DNA from: Dehalococcoidia bacterium
GTDB lineage: Bacteria; Chloroflexota; Dehalococcoidia; Dehalococcoidales; UBA3254
Direction of reading: 5' to 3'
Assembly (NCBI GenBank): GCA_030691835.1
Contig: JAUYDO010000166.1
Location: 1 to 9,256, forward strand
Length of the DNA stretch: 9,256 nucleotides
The notes beneath the pieces are model-generated. The model was not told the origin of the DNA and made no database searches. It worked only from the letters and a program-made list of their open reading frames with translations. The position numbers and the translations under genes are program-made. Shown here one piece after another: positions 5,360-9,256 of the stretch; the stretch's first letter is position 1; every line of letters begins with the position of its first letter.

Positions 5360-5537
5360 CTGGACAAAATAGAAACACTCTTTCCTGCCAGGGAAAGAGG
5401 ATTAGTCCCCCAATCTGAAAATTTGCGTGAAACGGAAAGGGAAGTTCTAAATCTTATTAGCTTTCAGCAGTCAGCAATAGATATATGGTCATTGACAAAA
5501 TATAGAGACACAGAGAAAAAGAAACAAGAACCTCTCC
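5332..5537. repeat. Gene-free stretch bounded by 10-bp inverted repeats
   Basis: GGAGAGGTTC (5332-5341) recurs inverted as GAACCTCTCC (5528-5537). Between them are the palindrome at 5344-5359 and a hairpin with an 8-bp stem (CTCTTTCC 5378-5385 with GGAAAGAG 5392-5399). The stretch 5292-5600 holds no gene I can support; a plus-strand open frame through it (to 5563) looks like no known protein. The paired ends might mark a small non-autonomous element, but ten bases is weak evidence. Confidence 0.25.
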
Positions 5538-5554
5538 CTTTCTTAAAGGGGGAG
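5532..5554 (-). terminator. Hairpin terminator of the pst-phoU operon
   Basis: A 10-bp stem (5532-5541 with 5545-5554, one G-T pair) closes on a 3-nt loop. On the minus strand it is followed by a T-rich tail (GTTCTTGTTTCTTTTTCTC), as in intrinsic terminators. It lies 46 bases after the phoU stop. Confidence 0.55.
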
Positions 5555-5600
5555 AAAAACTGAAAACTGATAACTTAGCAGGAATTAGCCGGCAAATCAT

Positions 5601-6266
5601 CTAGTACTTTGAAATGCCCAGGTCTTCCAGTTTGCCGGTAACAACGTACACTACTCGCTCCCCGATGTTTGTCACCCGGTCGGCACTGCGCTCCAAATTA
5701 TGCGCTACCCACAGCAGGCGGGTGGCTCTGGTTATGGTCCTGGGGTCTTCCGACATGAATGAAACAAGCTCGCGGAATACCTGGTTATAAAGGGCATCAA
5801 CATCGTCGTCCTCCGCACAAATCTTTCTGGCGGCTTCGGCATCGCGGTTAATAAAAGCCTCCAGGCATCTCCTGAGCATACTGCCCGTCTTCTCCGCCAT
5901 GCGGGGCAGGTCAATAAGAGGCTTAAGCGGCGGCTGGTCGCCTATCATGATGACTATCTTTGCTACGCCCTCAGCATGGTCGCCGATGCGCTCAAGGTCA
6001 ACGATGATATTCAGCACCGCAATGATTATTCTCAGGTCACTTGCCATGGGCTGTTGCGTAGCGATAAGCTGGATGCTCTTCTCTTCTATCTCAAACCGCT
6101 TCCGGTTAATCAGTATGTCATCGTTTATCACCTGCTCTGCCAGCTCCAGGTCTCTATTCTTGAGCGCGTCCATTGAGCGGTATATGGCTTTTTCGACCAT
6201 GCTACCCATCGCTAAAACGTCATCCTGAAGCTCGTGAAGAAGGCGTTCAAATATTGTCCTGGGCAT
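5601..6266 (-). CDS. phoU: Phosphate transport system regulator PhoU
   Basis: A 221-residue all-helical cytosolic protein of normal PhoU length with two repeated three-helix halves. Each half carries the metal-binding E-x3-D signature: DLERIGDHAEG (Glu92, Asp96) and NLERSADRVTNIGE (Glu192, Asp196). PhoU senses the state of the Pst transporter and, in studied bacteria, restrains the PhoR kinase and phosphate uptake when phosphate is plentiful. The start ATG 6266 follows GGAGG at a good distance. It begins 12 nt after the pstB stop and is the last gene of the operon, before the hairpin at 5532-5554. Nothing about it is unusual. Confidence 0.95.
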   Translation of the reverse strand: MPRTIFERLLHELQDDVLAMGSMVEKAIYRSMDALKNRDLELAEQVINDDILINRKRFEIEEKSIQLIATQQPMASDLRIIIAVLNIIVDLERIGDHAEGVAKIVIMIGDQPPLKPLIDLPRMAEKTGSMLRRCLEAFINRDAEAARKICAEDDDVDALYNQVFRELVSFMSEDPRTITRATRLLWVAHNLERSADRVTNIGERVVYVVTGKLEDLGISKY

Positions 6267-6278
6267 TATATACCTCCG

Positions 6279-7049
6279 TTAGCCAAACCTGCCTGTAATA
6301 TAGTCCTCCGTCCGCTTATCTTTGGGATTGGTGAAGATTTCAGTGGTCGTCCCGTACTCCACGAGGATTCCCGCCCTGTCCGTATCCATCATAAAGAACG
6401 CCGCCATATCCGATACCCGGGCGGCCTGCTGCATATTATGAGTAACAATAACGATAGTATAATCTTCGGCCAGGCTTTTCATCAAGTCCTCGATTTTGAT
6501 GGTTGCTACCGGGTCAAGAGCGCTGCAGGGTTCATCCATCAAGATGACTTCTGGCTCGAGAGCCAGTGCCCGGGCAATACATAGACGTTGTTGTTGTCCC
6601 CCTGAGAGCTCCATGGCGCCTCTTCGTAACCGGTCTTTCACTTCATCCCACAGTGCTGCCCGGCGTAGCGCGTGTTCCACTATCTCTTCAATATTGCCCC
6701 TGATACCGTTCACGCGGGGACCAAAAGCCGCATTATCGAAGATGGACTTAGGAAAGGGGTTAGGCTTCTGAAAAACCATGCCTATGCGATAGCGTATCTC
6801 GGTGGGGTCTATACCAGTAGCATAGATGTTCCTGCCATCAAAAAGTACCTCTCCCTTGACTTTAGAGCCCATTATCAGGTCGTTCATACGGTTAAAGCAA
6901 CGTAGCAAAGAACTCTTGCCGCAGCCCGAAGGACCAATGATAGATGTAATCTGGTTGCGAGGTATTACCATAGAGATACCTCGCAGAGCCTGAAAATTTC
7001 CGTACCACAGTTCCAGATTTTTTGCCTCTAAAGCCGCAACATTACTCAT
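6279..7049 (-). CDS. pstB: Phosphate ABC transporter ATP-binding protein PstB
   Basis: A 256-residue ABC ATPase with all motifs in order: Walker [10 protein letters not shown] (39-47), Q-loop Gln94 in [16 protein letters not shown] (the PNPFPKSI stretch is characteristic of PstB), signature LSGGQQQR (148-155), Walker B VILMDEP with CSALDP (168-180) and switch His204. It powers phosphate import through PstC and PstA at the inner face of the membrane. The ATG 7049 is preceded by AAAGG; the gap to the pstA stop is 7 nt. The C-terminus ([18 protein letters not shown]) is canonical. It should be fully functional. Confidence 0.97.
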   Translation of the reverse strand: MSNVAALEAKNLELWYGNFQALRGISMVIPRNQITSIIGPSGCGKSSLLRCFNRMNDLIMGSKVKGEVLFDGRNIYATGIDPTEIRYRIGMVFQKPNPFPKSIFDNAAFGPRVNGIRGNIEEIVEHALRRAALWDEVKDRLRRGAMELSGGQQQRLCIARALALEPEVILMDEPCSALDPVATIKIEDLMKSLAEDYTIVIVTHNMQQAARVSDMAAFFMMDTDRAGILVEYGTTTEIFTNPKDKRTEDYITGRFG

Positions 7050-7056
7050 TATGCCT

Positions 7057-7935
7057 TTATTCCTCAGTTCTCTTCTGATAGCGGTTCCTCAAAAGGATTG
7101 CGACAGCATTCATGCTTAAAAGAACAATAAGGAGAACGATAATGCCAGCAGCCGCCAGGTGCCAGAACTCCTCCTGAGGGCGAGAAACCCAGTTGAATAT
7201 TTGTATAGGGAGGACGGTGAAACGGTCTAAGGGGCTAATGGGGATGAAGGTTAGATATACTAAGGCGCTGATAGCAATCATGGGGGCTGCCTCCCCGATG
7301 GCCCGGGACATGGCTAAGATGGTTCCGGTAAGAACCCCGGGGAGGGCGCTGGGTAGAACGATATGGCGCACCACCTGCCACCGGCTAGCACCCAGGGCAT
7401 GGGCTCCGAAGCGATGGGCTTCGGGTACGCTACGGATAGCCTCCTGGGCGGCAATAATGATTACAGGTAAAGACATAAGAGTCAGGGTCAATGCCCCAGC
7501 CAGAACGCTCCTCCCCATGGCAAGGGCTTGTACGAATAGGGTGAGTCCCAAAAGTCCGTAAACAATAGAGGGGACACCCGCAAGGTTGTTAATATTGGTT
7601 TGAATAAACCGACGCAGGCGGTTATCTGGAGCATACTCCTCCAGATAAATAGCCGCCCCTACGCCAACGGGAAAAGAGAAGAGCGCTGTCAATACCATTA
7701 CCCATAATGTGCCGAAGAGAGCTGACAGAATACCTGCCTCCTGGGGTTTGCGCGATGGATAACTGGTTATGAACTGCCAGTCTAGCCACCCTATGCCATC
7801 CTTCAAGACATCCACCAGAAGTATTGCCAGAGCAAAGATGCCTATCAGGCTAGCGGACAAGAATAGAACCTTAAAGGAGCTTCCCTGCAGTTGCCTTATC
7901 CTTAGCCGCCGCTTAAAAGCCAAATCATTTTTCAT
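7057..7935 (-). CDS. pstA: Phosphate ABC transporter permease PstA
   Basis: A 292-residue inner-membrane permease with about six membrane helices and the cytoplasmic EAA loop that docks PstB ([20 protein letters not shown] followed by [20 protein letters not shown]). [18 protein letters not shown] and [15 protein letters not shown] are conserved PstA segments, as is AIGEAAPMI in the last third. I chose ATG 7935, which lies one base after the pstC TGA (TGA-A-ATG) with GGGAG about ten bases upstream. A TTG at 7965 would add ten residues and overlap pstC by 29 bases, which is less likely. With PstC it forms the phosphate channel. Confidence 0.95.
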   Translation of the reverse strand: MKNDLAFKRRLRIRQLQGSSFKVLFLSASLIGIFALAILLVDVLKDGIGWLDWQFITSYPSRKPQEAGILSALFGTLWVMVLTALFSFPVGVGAAIYLEEYAPDNRLRRFIQTNINNLAGVPSIVYGLLGLTLFVQALAMGRSVLAGALTLTLMSLPVIIIAAQEAIRSVPEAHRFGAHALGASRWQVVRHIVLPSALPGVLTGTILAMSRAIGEAAPMIAISALVYLTFIPISPLDRFTVLPIQIFNWVSRPQEEFWHLAAAGIIVLLIVLLSMNAVAILLRNRYQKRTEE

Positions 7936-7936
7936 T

Positions 7937-8887
7937 TCAATATCGCTCCCGATGGCGCCTGACAAACCATTGGCTAAAGAGATTCATCAGGAGGGTCATG
8001 ACAAAAAGGAGCAGCCCTACTGCGTAGATGGTATAGTACTCCGTTGTCCCATGGGGTGTCTCCCCCAGGCTTATCTGGACGATATAGGCCGTCATGGTCT
8101 GAATACTCTCTAAGGGATTCAGGGTCAGCTTCGGGGTAGAGCCAGCGGCGAGAGCCACAATCATGGTCTCGCCAAAAGCCCGTGAGAGAGCCAGGATAAA
8201 GGCGGCTACTATCCCGGAGATGGCGGCGGGCATGACCACACGGGTAGCCACCTCTAACCGGGTAGCTCCTAGCCCATAAGCTGCATCACGTAAGGAGCGG
8301 GGTACAGCTACCATTGCATCCTCGCTGAGGGAAGAAACCATGGGAATAATCATAACCCCCATAACCAGGCCAGCACTCAAAGCATTGAAGACTATCATGT
8401 TGGGGAATATATTCTGAAGCACAGGAGTTACAAAAGTGAGGGCAAAATAGCCATATACTACCGTAGGTATGCCAGCCAGGATTTCCAGAAGAGGCTTCAC
8501 TACCCGGCGCACCCTATCCCGGGCGTACTCACTCAGATAGATAGCACTGGCTAGACCTATGGGCAGGGCTACCAGGATGGCAATACCTGCGGTTAGTAAA
8601 GTGCCACCCACGAGAGGCAAAACGCCGAAGTGCTGAGGTTGAAATAGAGGTGCCCACTTTGTCCCGGTGAAGAAATCCAATATGGAGACCTCGCTGAAAA
8701 ATCCCGCCGCTTGCACCAGGAGCATGACGACAATACCGATGGTGGTGAAGATGGATAATAAAGCACAAGCGAGGAGAAGCCGTTGAATAACGCTTTCTCT
8801 GAGGCGGGTCTGGCTTCTCACCCGCCTCAGAGAGAGACTAGACTTATCTACCGTGGTTTTCGCAGAGTTCACGTAACTCCGTAACAT
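7937..8887 (-). CDS. pstC: Phosphate ABC transporter permease PstC
   Basis: A 316-residue inner-membrane permease. The first helix spans about 36-60, and the conserved segments are [15 protein letters not shown] (108-122), [18 protein letters not shown] (133-150), the EAA loop [20 protein letters not shown] (189-208) with [12 protein letters not shown] (215-226), and [16 protein letters not shown] (234-249). The ATG 8887 is 9 nt after the pstS stop; only GGCGGA precedes it, so coupling to pstS translation is likely. Residues 19-31 ([13 protein letters not shown]) are encoded by a perfect inverted repeat, described separately. The basic N-terminal segment stays in the cytoplasm. It pairs with PstA. 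Confidence 0.95.
   Translation of the reverse strand: MLRSYVNSAKTTVDKSSLSLRRVRSQTRLRESVIQRLLLACALLSIFTTIGIVVMLLVQAAGFFSEVSILDFFTGTKWAPLFQPQHFGVLPLVGGTLLTAGIAILVALPIGLASAIYLSEYARDRVRRVVKPLLEILAGIPTVVYGYFALTFVTPVLQNIFPNMIVFNALSAGLVMGVMIIPMVSSLSEDAMVAVPRSLRDAAYGLGATRLEVATRVVMPAAISGIVAAFILALSRAFGETMIVALAAGSTPKLTLNPLESIQTMTAYIVQISLGETPHGTTEYYTIYAVGLLLFVMTLLMNLFSQWFVRRHRERY
8796..8833 (-). promoter_or_regulatory. Perfect 14-bp inverted repeat inside the start of pstC
   Basis: TCTCTGAGGCGGGT (8796-8809) and its exact complement (8820-8833) flank a 10-nt loop, within codons 19-31 of pstC. The GC-rich stem would be very stable in mRNA, about 65 bases downstream of the pstS stop. It could protect the pstS message from 3' decay or slow passage into pstC, giving more binding protein than permease. 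No T-run follows it, so it is not a simple terminator. The repeat is certain; the function is inferred. Confidence 0.6.
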
Positions 8888-8896
8888 TCCGCCGCA

Positions 8897-9256
8897 CTAT
8901 GACCCGGCTTTTTGAATTTTGTTCAGGTTTTCATTGTAGGCCTGGGTGGGCAGGGGAATATAGCCTACCTCGGATACCAGCTTCGGCCCCTCGGTCATGT
9001 AGAAGCGGACGAATTCTTTCACTTCGGGGCGCGGCAGGGCTGCCTTGTTTACGTAGATGAAGATGGGTCTGGACAGGGGTTTATAGGTGCCGCTGAGGAT
9101 GGTCTGCTCTGAAGGAAGCACTGGTCCGCTGCCACTATCAATGGCAACCAGCTTCAGCTTGCCCTTATTCTCCACATAGTAGGCATAGCCGAAGTAACCC
9201 AGAGCGTTGGGGTCACCGGCGATTCCCTGCACCAGGACATTATCGTCCTCGCTGGC
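8897..9256 (-). CDS. pstS: Phosphate-binding protein PstS, C-terminal part
   Basis: The last 119 residues of PstS; the gene enters from the right edge, so its signal peptide, lipobox and promoter are outside the window. The reading is open to the last base and starts [20 protein letters not shown], followed by YFGYAYY, a highly conserved PstS stretch. Next come [23 protein letters not shown] and the C-terminal [10 protein letters not shown] and EVGYIPLP. PstS binds phosphate in the extracytoplasmic space and delivers it to PstC/PstA. It is the first gene of the visible operon. A GTG at 9232 is an internal valine, not a start. Confidence 0.95.
   Translation of the reverse strand, partial: ASEDDNVLVQGIAGDPNALGYFGYAYYVENKGKLKLVAIDSGSGPVLPSEQTILSGTYKPLSRPIFIYVNKAALPRPEVKEFVRFYMTEGPKLVSEVGYIPLPTQAYNENLNKIQKAGS

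Noticed and set aside
5126..5563. Plus-strand open frame of 145 codons over the SHOCT region
   Set aside because: Opposite to a clear SHOCT domain; the content is His/Cys/Pro-rich from the reversed His-rich segment, and the rest passes through palindromes.
7936..7965. TTG start for pstA at 7965
   Set aside because: A rare start codon, a 29-base overlap with pstC and no family support; ATG 7935 fits with a GGGAG site.

Overview
The window looks like a chromosomal segment of a mid-GC bacterium, probably from a metagenome. The protein style (a short-chain acyl-CoA type hydratase beside an amidohydrolase, a SHOCT/UbiE-type methyltransferase pair, DUF3147 and NYN proteins) is compatible with Chloroflexota, perhaps Dehalococcoidia. 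That placement is an impression from protein style, not a computed one. I found no rRNA, tRNA, CRISPR array, transposase or phage gene.

Layout, left to right. (1) 1-1682, minus strand: a hydratase-like gene (1223-1601, broken) followed by an amidohydrolase-2 family gene (294-1202). They share a near-consensus sigma70 promoter with an overlapping 9-bp inverted repeat (1641-1682), and a strong hairpin lies downstream (45-78). (2) 1602-2080: a gene-free stretch holding that promoter and a hairpin-packed, MITE/REP-like element (1795-1932). (3) 2081-3278, minus strand: an NYN/LabA-type PIN-like protein with a Q/P/S-rich tail, then a CxxCxxCC (YkgJ-type) metal-cluster protein 12 nt later. Their promoter sits next to an 18-bp tandem repeat. 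(4) 3331-3672, plus strand: a four-helix DUF3147/GlpM-like membrane protein, convergent with and overlapping a YgjP-type zinc metalloprotease (3656-4420, minus). (5) 4466-5291, minus strand: a His/Met-rich SHOCT protein coupled by TGATG to a class I methyltransferase. The first carries an apparent frameshift and the second an in-frame TAA. (6) 5532-9256, minus strand: the canonical high-affinity phosphate operon pstS (3' part only), pstC, pstA, pstB, phoU, closed by a hairpin terminator.

The Pst operon is intact and ordinary. PstS captures phosphate outside the cell, PstC and PstA form the membrane channel, PstB supplies ATP hydrolysis, and PhoU links transporter state to the phosphate regulon. 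An odd feature in it is a perfect 14-bp inverted repeat inside the start of pstC.

I do not see a clearly new multi-gene system. The most informative signals are: a hydratase gene disrupted at a 13-bp tandem duplication and apparently missing its core; an amidohydrolase lacking its usual metal ligands; a promoter/operator pair controlling both; the damaged His-rich SHOCT/methyltransferase pair; and the pstC hairpin. Three lesions fall in small accessory genes while the Pst genes are clean, so real gene decay and assembly error both remain possible.
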